Assembly (NCBI RefSeq): GCF_051014445.1
Contig: NC_135146.1
Span: 1,426,001 to 1,490,000, forward strand
DNA from: Colletes latitarsis
Lineage: Eukaryota > Arthropoda > Insecta > Hymenoptera > Colletidae
Direction: 5' to 3'
DNA: 64,000 nucleotides
Within the stretch, counting starts at the first letter, position 1; each line of letters opens with the position of its first letter. The position numbers were made by a program, and so were the translations under genes. The notes beneath the pieces were generated by a model that saw only the letters and a list, made by a program, of their open reading frames with translations, was not told where the DNA came from and searched no databases. Shown here one piece after another: positions 14,001 through 26,950 of this stretch.

Positions 14001-15780
14001 TGATGGCAAATACCAGCCCTAACCCAGACCTAACCGTTGTTATCCCTTAAAATATTGATCGAATCCAGGTTAGGCTCACCGCCTCAGTGTGGTACCACAT
14101 TACTACGTGATCCAAACCAGAAAACGCCCAGGATCTGGCCAACGAGTATGCGAAAAATGCGAAAGGATGAGCGAGATGAGGCCAAATCCAAGACCTAACC
14201 CCGACCTAACCGCTGTTATCCTCAAAAATATTGATCGAATCCAGGTTACACTCACCGTTTCAGTGAGGCACCACCTTACTACGTGATCCGAACCAGAAAG
14301 AGCCCTGGATCTGGCCAACAAGTATCCGAAGAATGCGAAAGTATGAGCCAGATGATTGTAAATACCAGACCTACCACAAACCTAAGCGGAGTTACCTTCT
14401 AAAATATAGATCGAATCCAGGTTTAATGCAATTTTACTGTGTGGTACCACATAACTACGTGTTCCAAACCAGAAGACGCCCAGGATGTGGGCAACAAGTA
14501 TGCGAAAAATGCGGAAATTATGACCTAGATGATGACGAATACCAGACCTAACACCAGACCTAACCGGTGTTATCCTCTAAAATATTAATCGAATGCAGGT
14601 TAGACTCACCGTTTCGGTGTGGTACCACAGTACTACGTGATGCAAACCAGGAAAAGCCCAGCACCGGGCCAAAAAGTATGCGAAAAATGCGAAGGAATAA
14701 GCGATATGAGGCCAAATCCAAGACCTACCACAAACCTAACCGGAGTTACCCTCTAAATTATAGATCGAATCCAGGTATAATGCACTGTTTCCGTGTGATA
14801 CCACATTACTACGTGATCCAACCCAGAAAAAGCCCAGCACCTGGCCAACAAGTATGCGAAAAATGCGAAGGAATGAGCGAGATGAGGCCAAATCCAAGAC
14901 CTACCAGAAACCTAACCGGAGTAACCTTCGAAACCAGAAAACGCCCAGGATCTGGCCAACAAGTATGCGAAGAATACGAATGTATGAGCCAGATGATGGC
15001 AAATACCAGACCTAACCCAGACCTAACCGGTGTTACCTTCTAAAATATAGATTGAATCCAGGTTTAACACACTGTTGCAGTGTGATACAACATTGCTACG
15101 TGATCCAAACCGGAAAACGCCAAGGATCTGGCCAACAAGTATGCGAAAGTATGAGCCAGTTGATGGAAAATACCAGACCTAACCCTGGCCTAACCGGTGC
15201 TATCCTCTAATATATAGGTTGAATCCAGGTTTAACTCACTGTTTCAGTGTGGTACCCCGTTACTACCTGATTCAAACCTGAAAACGCCCAGGATCTGGCC
15301 AACAAGTATGCGAAGAATGCGAAAGTATGAGCCAGATGATGGCAAATACCAGACCTAACCCAGACCTAACCGGTGTTACCTTCTAAAATATAGATTGAAT
15401 CCAGGTTTAACACACCGTTTCCGTGTGGTACCACATTACTACGTGATCCAACCCAGAAGACGCCCAGGATTTGGCCAACAAGTAGGTGAAGAATGCGAAA
15501 GTATGAGCCAGATAATATCAAATACCAGACCTAACCCTGACCTAACCGGTGTTATCCTCTAAAATATAGATTGAATCCAAATTTAACAGACTGTTGCAGT
15601 GTGGTACAACATTGCTATGTGATCCAAACCAGAAAACGCCAAGGATCTGGCCAACAAGTATGCGAAAGTATGAGCCAGTTGATGGAAAATACCAGACCTA
15701 ACCCTGGCCTAACCGGTGCTATCCTCTAAAATATTGTTCGCATACAGGCTTAACTCACTGTTTCAGTGTGGTACCACATT

Positions 15781-18226
15781 ACTGCGTGATCCAACCCAGA
15801 AAAAGCCCAGCATTTGTCCAACAATTATGCGAAAAAAGCGAAAGTATGAGCCAGATGATGGAAAATACCAGACTTAATCCATACCTAACCGGTGTTATCC
15901 TCTAAAATATAGATCGAATCCAGGACTAATTCACTGTTTCAGTGTGGAACCACACTACTACGTGATCCATCCCAGAAGACGCCCAGGATTTGGCCAACAA
16001 GTAGGTGAAGAATGCGAATGTATGAGCCAGATGATGGAAAATACCAGACCTAACCGTGTCCTAACCGGTGATATCCTCTAATATATAGGTTGAATCCAGG
16101 TTTAACTCACTGTTTCAGTGTGGTACCACAATACTACGTGATCCAACCCAGAAGACGCCCAGGATTTGGCCAACAAGTAGGTGAAGAATGCGAAAATATG
16201 AGCCAGATGATGGAAAATACCAGACCTAACCCTGACCTAACCGGTGTTATCCTCTAAAATATAGATTGAATCCAGGTTTAACACACTGTTGCAGTGTGGT
16301 ACAACATTGCTACGTGATCCAAACCAGAAAACGCCAAGGATCTGGCCAACAAGTATGCGAAAGTATGAGCAAGATGAGGGCAAATCCCAGACCTAGCCTT
16401 GACCTAACCGGTGTTATCCACTAAAATATAGATTGAATCCAGGTTTAGCTCACTGTTGCAGTGTGGTACTACATAACTACGTGATCCAACCTAGAAAACG
16501 CCCAGGATCTGGCCAACAAGTAGGTGAAGAATGCGAAAGTATGAGCCAGATAATATCAAATACCAGAACTAACCCAGACCTAACCGGTGTTATCCTCTAA
16601 TATATTGATCGAAACCAGGTTTAATTGACTGTCTCATAGCGGTAACGCATTACTACGTGATCCAAACCAGAAAAAGCCCGGGATCTTGCCACCAAGTATG
16701 CGAAAAATGCGAAAGAATGTGCCACATGAAGGCAAATACCAGACCTAACCGTGACCCAACCGGTGTTATCCTCTAAAATATAGATTGAATCCAGGTTTAA
16801 CTCACTGTTCCAGTGTGGTACCACATTACTACGTGATCCAACCCAGTAAACGCCCAGGATCTGGCCAACATGTATACGAAATATACGAAAGTATGAGCCA
16901 GATAATATCAAATACCAGACCTAACCCTGACCTAAGCGGTGATATCCACTAAAACATAGATTGAATCCAGGTTTAACTCACTGTTTCAGTGTGGTACCAC
17001 ATTACTGCGTGATCCAACCCAGAAAAAGCCCAGCATTTGTCCAACAATTATGCGAAAAAAGCGAAAGTATGAGCCAGATGATGGAAAATACCAGACTTAA
17101 TCCATACCTAACCGGTGTTATCCTCTAAAATATAGATCGAATCCAGGACTAATTCACTGTTTCAGTGTGGAACCACACTACTACGTGATCCATCCCAGAA
17201 GACGCCCAGGATTTGGCCAACAAGTAGGTGAAGAATGCGAATGTATGAGCCAGATGATGGAAAATACCAGACCTAACCGTGTCCTAACCGGTGATATCCT
17301 CTAATATATAGGTTGAATCCAGGTTTAACTCACTGTTTCAGTGTGGTACCACAATACTACGTGATCCAACCCAGAAGACGCCCAGGATTTGGCCAACAAG
17401 TAGGTGAAGAATGCGAAAATATGAGCCAGATGATGGAAAATACCAGACCTAACCCTGACCTAACCGGTGTTATCCTCTAAAATATAGATTGAATCCAGGT
17501 TTAACACACTGTTGCAGTGTGGTACAACATTGCTACGTGATCCAAACCAGAAAACGCCAAGGATCTGGCCAACAAGTATGCGAAAGTATGAGCAAGATGA
17601 GGGCAAATCCCAGACCTAGCCTTGACCTAACCGGTGTTATCCACTAAAATATAGATTGAATCCAGGTTTAGCTCACTGTTGCAGTGTGGTACTACATAAC
17701 TACGTGATCCAACCTAGAAAACGCCCAGGATCTGGCCAACAAGTAGGTGAAGAATGCGAAAGTATGAGCCAGATAATATCAAATACCAGAACTAACCCAG
17801 ACCTAACCGGTGTTATCCTCTAATATATTGATCGAAACCAGGTTTAATTGACTGTCTCATAGCGGTAACGCATTACTACGTGATCCAAACCAGAAAAAGC
17901 CCGGGATCTTGCCACCAAGTATGCGAAAAATGCGAAAGAATGTGCCACATGAAGGCAAATACCAGACCTAACCGTGACCCAACCGGTGTTATCCTCTAAA
18001 ATATAGATTGAATCCAGGTTTAACTCACTGTTCCAGTGTGGTACCACATTACTACGTGATCCAACCCAGTAAACGCCCAGGATCTGGCCAACATGTATAC
18101 GAAATATACGAAAGTATGAGCCAGATAATATCAAATACCAGACCTAACCCTGACCTAAGCGGTGATATCCACTAAAACATAGATTGAATCCAGGTTTAAC
18201 TCACTGTTTCAGTGTGGTACCACATT
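15781..18226. repeat. Tandem duplication of seven satellite A monomers (2 x 1,223 bp)
   Basis: Copy 1 (about 15781-17003) and copy 2 (about 17004-18226) are adjacent and nearly identical at a constant offset of 1,223 bp (seven monomers). Shared rare variants include CTAATATATAGG, CATCCCAGAAGACGCC and GACTGTCTCATAGCGG. The breakpoint lies within the conserved TTTCAGTGTGGTACCACATTACT segment, as expected of exchange between misaligned monomers. Confidence 0.9.
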
Positions 18227-21200
18227 ACTACGTGATCCAACCCAGAAAACGCCCAGGATCTGGCCAACAAGTAGGTGAAGAATGCGAAAGTATGAGCCAG
18301 ATGATGGAAAATACCAGCCCTAACCCTGACCTAACCGGTGTTATACTGTAAAATATAGATTGAATCCAGGTTTAGCTCACTGTTGCTGTGTTGAACCACA
18401 TTACTACGTGATCCAAACCAGAAAACACCCGGGATCTGGCCAACAAGTATGCGAAAAATGCGAAAGTATGAGCCAGATGATGGCAAATACCAGAGGTAAC
18501 CCTCACCTAACCGGTGTTATCCTCTAAAATATTGATCGGATCCAGGCTCAACTCACTGTTTCAGTGTGGTACCACATTACTACGTGATCCAACCTAGAAA
18601 ACACCCAGGATCCGGCCAACAAGTATGCGAAAAATGCTAAAGTATAAGCCAGATGATGGAAAATACCAGACCTAACCCTAACCTAACCGGTGCTAAGCTA
18701 TAAAATATAGATTGAATCCAGGTTTCACTCACTGTTTCAGTGTGGTACCACATTACTACGTGATACAAACCAGAAAACGCCCTGGATCTGGCCAACAAGT
18801 AGGTGAAAAATACGAAAGTATGAGCCAGATGATGGCAAATACAAGAACTAATCCAGACCTAAGCGGTGTTATCCTCTAATACATTGATCGTACCCAGGCT
18901 TAACTCACTATTTCAGTGTGGTACCACATTACTGCGTGATCCAACCCAGAAAAAGCCCTGCATTTGTCCAACAATTATGCGAAAAAAGCGAAAGTATGAG
19001 CCAGATGATGGAAAATACCAGACTTAATCCATACCTAACCGGTGTTATCCTCTAAAATATAGATCGAATCCAGGACTAATTCACTGTTTCAGTGTGGAAC
19101 CACACTACTACGTGATCCAACCCGGAAAAAGCCCAGCATCTGGCCAACAAGTATGCGAAAGAAGCGAAAGTATGAGTCAGATGATGGAAAATACCAGACT
19201 TAATCCATACCTAACCGGTGTTATCCTCTAAAATATAGATCGAATCCAGGACTAATTCACTGTTTCAGTGTGGAACCACACTACTACGTGATCCAACCCG
19301 GAAGAAGCCCAGCATCTGGCCAACAAGTATGCGAAGGAAGCGAAAGTATGAGTCAGATGATGGAAAATACCAGACTTAATCCATACCTAACCGGTGTTAT
19401 CCTCTAAAATATAGATTGAATCCAGGTTTAACTCACTGTTGCAGTGTGGTACAACATTACTACGTGATCCAACCCAGAAAACGCCCGGGATTTGGCCAAC
19501 AAGTATGCGAAAAAAGCGAAAGTATGAGTCAGATGATGGAAAATACCAGACTTAATCCATACCTAACCGGTGTTATCCTCTAAAATATAGATCGAATCCA
19601 GGACTAATTCACTGTTTCAGTGTGGAACCACACTACTACGTGATCCAACCCGGAAAAAGCCCAGCATCTGGCCAACAAGTATGCGAAAGAAGCGAAAGTA
19701 TGTGCGAGATGAGGGCAAATACCAGAACTAACCCTGACCTAATCGGTGTTATCCTCTAAAATATAGATTGAATCCAGGTTTAACTCACTGTTGCAGTGTG
19801 CTACCACATTACTACGTGATACAAACCAGAAAACGCCCGGGATCTGGCCAACAATTACGCGAAAAATGCGAAAGTATGAGCCAGATGATGGCAAATACCA
19901 GACCTAACCCAAACCTAACCGTTGCTATACTCTAAAATATAGTTCGAATCCACCGATTAACTCACTGTTTCAGTGTGGTACCACATTACTACGTGATCCA
20001 AACCTGAAAAAACCCAGGATCTTGCAATCAGGTATGCGAAACATGTGAAAATATGAGCCAGATACTATCAAACACCAGACCTAACCCTGACCTTACCGGT
20101 GTTATCCTCTGAAATTTTGATCGGACCCGCGTTTAACTCACTGTTTCAGTGTGGTACCACATTACTACGTGATCCAAACCAGAAAGCGCCCAGGATCTGG
20201 CCAACAAGTATGCGAAAAATGCGAAAGTATGAGCCGGATGATGGCAAATACGAGACCTAACCCTGACCTAACCGGTGTTATCCTGTAAAGTAGAGATTGA
20301 ATCCAGGTTTAACTCACTGTTTCAGTGTGGTACCACATTACTGCGTGATCCAAACCAGAAAAAGCCCAGGATCTGGCCAACAAGTATCCGAAGAATGCGA
20401 AACTATGAGCCAGATGATGGCAAATACGAGACCTAACCCTGACCTAACCGGTGTTATCCTGTAAAGTAGAGATTGAATCCAGGTTTAACCCACTGTTTCA
20501 GTGTGGTACCACATTACTACGTGATCCAAACCAGAAAAAGCCCAGGATCTGACCAACAAGTATGCGAAAAATGCGAAAGTATGAGGCAGATGATGGCAAA
20601 TGCCAGACCTAACCCTCACCTAACCGGTGTTATACTCTAGAATATAGATTGAGTCCGGGTTTAACTCACTGTTTCAGTGTGGTACCACATTAATACGTGA
20701 TCAAAACCTGAAAACGCCCAGGATCTGGCCAACAAGTATGCGAAAAATTCGAAAGTATGAGCCAGATGATGAGCACGCACCAGACCTTACCCTGACCCAA
20801 ACGGTGTTATCCTCTAAAATATAGATTGAATCCAGTTCTAACCCACTGTTTCAGTGTGGTGCCACATTGCTACGTGATCCTTACCAGAAAAAGCCCAGGA
20901 TCTTGCAATCAGGTATGCGAAAAATGCGAAAGTATGAGCCAGATGATGGAAAATACCAGACCTAACCCTGACCTAACCGGAGTTATCCTCTAAATTATTG
21001 ATCACACCCCGGTTTAACCCGCAGTTTCTGTGTGGTATCACATTACTACGTGATCCAACCCAGAGAAAGCCCACCATCTGGCCAACAAGTATGCGAAAGA
21101 AGCGAAAGTATGTGCGAGATAAGGGCAAATCCCTGACCTCACCCAGACGTAACCGGCGCTATCCTCTAAAGTATTAATAGGAACCCGGTTTAATTGCCCG

Positions 21201-24200
21201 TTTCGGTGTGGTACCACATTACTACGTGATCCGTACCAGAAGGAGCCCTGGATCTGGCCAACATGTATGGGAAGATTGCGAAAGTATGAGCCAGATGATG
21301 ACAAGCACCAGACCTGGCCCTGACCCAAAGGGTGTTATACTCTAAAATATAGATTGAATCCAGTTCTAACCCACTGTTTCAGTGTGGTGCCACATTACTA
21401 CGTGATCCATACCAGAAAAAGCCAAGGATCCTGCAATCAGGTATGCGAAAAATGCGAAAGTATGAGCCGGAGGATTGCAAATACCAGACCTATCCCTGAC
21501 CTATCCGGTGTTATCCTCTAAAATATTGATCGGACCCAGGCTTAACTCACGATTTCAGTGTGGTACCACATTACTACGTGATCCAAACCAGAAAACGCAC
21601 GGGATCTGGCCAAAATGTATGGGAAAATTGCGAAAGTATGAGCCAGATGATGGCAAATACCAGGCCTAACCCTGACCTAACCGGTGTTATCCTCTAAAAT
21701 ATTCATCGGACCCGGGTTTAACTCACTGTTTCTGTGTGGTACCACATTACTACGTGATCCAACCCAGAAAACGCCCAGGATCTGGCCAACAGGTAGGTGA
21801 ACAATGCGAAAGTAAGAGCCAGATGATGGCAAATACCAAAACTAACCCTGACCTAGCCGGAGTTATCCTGTAAAATATCGATCGAATCCAGTTTTAATTC
21901 ACAGTTTCAGTGTGGTACCACATTACATCGTGCTGCATATCAGAAAACGCCCAGGATCTGGCCAACAAGTATGCGAAAAGTGCGAAAGTATGAGGCAGAT
22001 GATGGCATATACCAGGCCTAACCCTGACCTAATCGGTGTTTTCCTCTAAAGTACTGATCGGATCCAGCCTTAACTCACTGTTTCAGTGTGGTACCACATT
22101 ACTACGTGATCCAACCCAGCAAAAGGTCCAGCTTTTGGCCAACAATTATGCGAAAAAAACGAAAGAATGAGCGAGATGAGGGCAAATCCCAGACCTAATC
22201 CTGACCTAACCGGTGTTATCCTCTAAAATATTGATCGAAGCCAGGTTTATTTGACTGTTGCGGTGTGGAACCACATTACTACGTGATCCAAACCAGAAAA
22301 CGCCCAGGATCTGGCCAATAAGTATGCGAAAAATGCGAAACTATGAGCCAGATTATGGCAAATACCAGACCTAACCCTGACCTAACCGGTGTTATCCTCT
22401 AAAATATAGATTGTATCCAGGTTTAACTCAGTGTTCCAGTGTGGTACCGCATTACTACGAGATCCAAACCAGAAAACGCCCAGGATCTGGCCAACAAGTA
22501 TGCGAAAAATGCGAAAGTATGAGCCAGGTGATGGCAAATACCAGACCTAACCAAAACCTAACCGGTGTTACCCTCTAATATATTGATCGAATCCAGGATT
22601 AACTCACTGTTTCAGTGTGGTACCACACTACTACATGATCCAAACCAGAAAACGCCCAGGATCTGGCCAACAAGTATGCGAAATATGTGAAAGTATGGGC
22701 CAGATGATGGCCAATACCAGACCTAACCCAAACCTAACCGGTGTTATCCACTAAAATATAGATTGAATCCAGGTTTAACTCACTGTTGCAGTGTGGTACC
22801 ACATTACTACGTGATCCAACCCAGGAAAAGCCAGCATTTGGCCAACAAGTAGGTGAAAAATGCGAAAGCATGAGCCAGATGATGGTAAATACCAGACCTA
22901 ACCCAAACCTAACCGGTGTTATCCTCTAAAATATAGATCGAATCCTGGACTAATTCACTGTTTCAGTGTGGATCCACACTACTACGTGATCCAACCCGGA
23001 AAAAGCCCAGCATCTGGCCAACAATTATGCGAAAAATGCGAAAGTATGAGCCAGATGATGGCAAATACCAGACCTAATCCTGACCTAACCGGTGTTATCT
23101 TCTAAAATATTGATTGAATCCAGGTTTAACCCACTGTTTCAGTGTGGTACCACATTACTACGTGATCCAAACCAGAAAAAGCCCAGGATCTTGCAATCAG
23201 GTATGCGAAACATATGAAAATATGAGCCAGATACTATCAAACACCAGACCTAACCCTGACCTTACCGGTGTTATCCTCTGAAATTTTGATCGGACCCGCG
23301 TTTAACTCACTGTTTCAGTGTGGTACCACATTACTACGTGATCCAAACCAGAAAGCGCCCAGGATCTGGCCAACAAGTATGCGAAAAATGCGAAAGTATG
23401 AGCCAGATGATGGCAAATACGAGACCTAACCCTGACCTAACCGGTGTTATCCTGTAAAGTAGAGATTGAATCCAGGTTTAACTCACTGTTTCAGTGTGGT
23501 ACCACATTACTGCGTGATCCAAACCAGAAAAAGCCCAGGATCTGGCCAACAAGTATCCGAAGAATGCGAAACTATGAGCCAGATGATGGCAAATACGAGA
23601 CCTAACCCTGACCTAACCGGTGTTATCCTGTAAAGTAGAGATTGAATCCAGGTTTAACTCACTGTTTCAGTGTGGTACCACATTACTACGTGATCCAACC
23701 TAGAAAACGCCCAGGATCTGGCCAACAAGTATGCGAGGAACGCGAAAGTATGAGCCAGATGATGGCAAATACCAGACCTAATCCTGACCTAACCGGTGTT
23801 ATCTTCTAAAATATTGATTGAATCCAGGTTTAACCCACTGTTTCAGTGTGGTACCACATTACTACGTGATCCAAACCAGAAAAAGCCCAGGATCTGGCCA
23901 ACAGGTATGCGAAAAATGCGAAAGTATGAGGCAGATGATGGCAAATGCCAGACCTAACCCTCACCTAACCGGTGTTATCCTCTAGAATATAGATTGAGTC
24001 CGGGTTTAACTCACTGTTTCAGTGTGGTACCACATTAATACGTGATCAAAACCTGAAAACGCCCAGGATCTGGCCAACAAGTATGCGAAAAATTCGAAAG
24101 TATGAGCCAGATGATGAGCAAGCACCAGACCTGACCCTGACCCAAACGGTGTTATCCTCTAAAATATGGATTGAATCCAGTTTTAACACACTGTTTCAGT

Positions 24201-25009
24201 GTGGCGCCACATTGCTACGTGATCCTTACCAGAAAAAGCCCAGGATCTTGCAATCAGGTATCCGAAAAATGCGAAAGTATGAGCCACATGATGGAAAATA
24301 CCAGACCTAACCCTGAGCTAACCGGTGTTATCCTCTAAAATATTGATCGGACCCAGGCTTAACTCACGATTTCAGTGTGGTACCACATTACTACGTGATC
24401 CAAACCAGAAAACGCACGGGATCTGGCCAACATGTATGGGAAAATTGCGAAAGTATGAGCCAGATGATGGCAAATACCAGGCCTAACCCTGACCTAACCG
24501 GTGTTATCCTCTAAAATATTCATCGGACCCGGGTTTAACTCACTGTTTCTGTGTGGTACCACATTACTACGTGATCCAACCCAGAAAACGCCCAGGATCT
24601 GGCCAACAGGTAGGTGAACAATGCGAAAGTAAGAGCCAGATGATGGCAAATACCAAAACTAACCCTGACCTAGCCGGAGTTATCCTATAAAATATCGATC
24701 GAATCCAGTTTTAATTCACAGTTTCAGTGTGGTACCACATTACATCGTGCTGCATATCAGAAAACGCCCAGGATCTGGCCAACAAGTATGCGAAAAGTGC
24801 GAAAGTATGAGGCAGATGATGGCATATACCAGGCCTAACCCTGACCTAATCGGTGTTTTCCTCTAAAGTACTGATCGGATCCAGCCTTAACTCACTGTTT
24901 CAGTGTGGTACCACATTACTACGTGATCCAACCCAGCAAAAGGTCCAGCTTTTGGCCAACAATTATGCGAAAAAAGCGAAAGAATGAGCGAGATGAGGGC
25001 AAATCCCAG

Positions 25010-26950
25010 ACCTAATCCTGACCTAACCGGTGTTATCGTCTAAAATATAGATCGAATCCAGGATTAACTCACTGTTGCAGTATGGTACCACATTACTACG
25101 TGATCCAAACCAGAAAACGCCCTAGATCTGGCCTACAAGTTGGCGAAAAATGCGAAAGTATGAGCCAGATGATGGCAAATACCAGACCTAACCCTGACAT
25201 AACCGGTGTTATCCTCTAAAATATAGATTGTATCCAGGTTTAACTCAGTGTTGCAGTGTGGAACCACATTACTACGTGATCCAAACCAGAAAACGCCCAG
25301 GATCTGGCCAACAAGTAGGTGAAAAATGCGAAAGCATGAGCCAGATGATGGCAAATACCAGACCTAACCCAAACCTAACCGGTGTTATCCTCTAAAATAT
25401 AGATTGAATCCAGGTTTAACTCACTGTTGCAGTGTGGTTCTACATTACTACGTGACCCAACCCTGAAAACGCCCAGGATCTGGCCAATAAGTATGCGAAA
25501 AATGCGAAAATATGAGCCAGATGATGGCAAATACCAGACCTAACCCTACCCTAACCGGTGTTATCCTCTAAAATATAGATTGAATCCAGGTTTAACTCAC
25601 TGTTTCAGTGTGGTGCCACATTACAACGTGATCCAAACAAGAAAACGCCCAGGATCTGGCCAACAAGTATGCGAAATATGCGAAAGTATGAGCCGGATGA
25701 TGGCAAATACCAGAACTAACCCAAACCTAACCGGTGTTACCCTCTAATGTATAGATCGAATCCAGGATTAACTCATGTGGCAGTGTGGTACCACATTACT
25801 ACGTGATCCGAACCAGAAAACACCCTGGATCTGGCCAACAAGTTGGCGAAAAATGCGAAAGTATGTGGCAGACGTTGGCAAATACCAGACCTAACCCTGA
25901 CCTAACCGGTGTTATCCTGTAAAATATAGATTGAATCTAGGTTTAACCCACTGTTTGAGTGTGGTGCTACATTACTACGTGATCCGACCCAGAAAACGCC
26001 CAGGATCTGGCCAACAAGTATGCGAAAAATGCGAAAGTATGAGCCAGATGATGGCAAATACCAAACCTAACCAAAACCTAACCGGTGTTACCCTCTAATA
26101 TATAGACCGAATCCAGGATTAATTCACTGTTCAAGTGTGGTACCACATTACTACGTGATCCAACCCAGAAAAAGCCAGCATTTGCCCAACAATTATGCGA
26201 AAAAAGTGAAAATATGAGCGAAATGATGGCGAATCCCAGACCTGACACTGACCTAACCGGTGTTATCCTCTAAAATATAGATTGAACCCAGGTTTAACTC
26301 ACTGTTGCAGTGTGGTACCACATTACTACGTAACCCAAACCAGAAAACGCCCAGGATCTGGCCAACAAGTATGCGAAAAATGCGAAAGTAAGGGTCAGAT
26401 GATGGGAAATACCAGAACTAACCCTGACCTAACCAGTGTTATCCTCTAAAATATAGATCGTATTCAGGTTTAGCTCACTGATGCAGTGTGGAACCACATT
26501 ACCACGTGATCCAACCCAGAAAACGCCCAGGATCTGGCCAACAGGTATGCGAAAAATGCGAAAGCCTGAGCCAGATGATGCCAAATACCAGACCTAACCA
26601 AGACCTAACAGGTGTTATCCTCTAAAATTTAAATCGAATCCAAGGTTAACTCACTGTTTCAGTGTGGTACCACATTACTACGTGATCCAAACCAGAAAAC
26701 GCCCACGATCTCGCCAACACGTATGCGAAAAATGCGAAAGCATGAGCCAGATGATGGCAAATACCAGACCTAACCAAGACCTAACAGGTGTTATCCTCTA
26801 AAATTTAACTCGAATCCAAGATTAACTCACTGTTTCAGTGTGGTACCACATTACTACGTGATCCAAACCAGAAAACGCCCAGGATCTCGCCAACACGTAT
26901 GCGAAAAATGCGAAAGCATGATCCAGATGATGGCAAATACCAGACCTAAC
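25010..26950. repeat. 11-monomer block of satellite A duplicated 4,574 bp away (left copy)
   Basis: The block is nearly identical to 29584-31524 at an offset of 4,574 bp, 26 monomers and exactly twice the 2,287-bp offset seen near the left end. Shared private variants include TCGTCTAAAA at 25036 and 29610, TATAGACCGAATCC, and an adjacent pair of monomers with TCTCGCCAACACG. The interval between the copies is a mosaic of blocks also found at 22.5-25 kb, at offsets of 4,399 bp (25 monomers) and 4,046 bp (23 monomers). Confidence 0.85.

Noticed and set aside
10110..18134. Short repeated open frames (65-158 codons) in satellite A, some identical in several places
   Set aside because: They are read-throughs of the 176-bp monomer. 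Identical copies reflect array duplication, not conserved genes.
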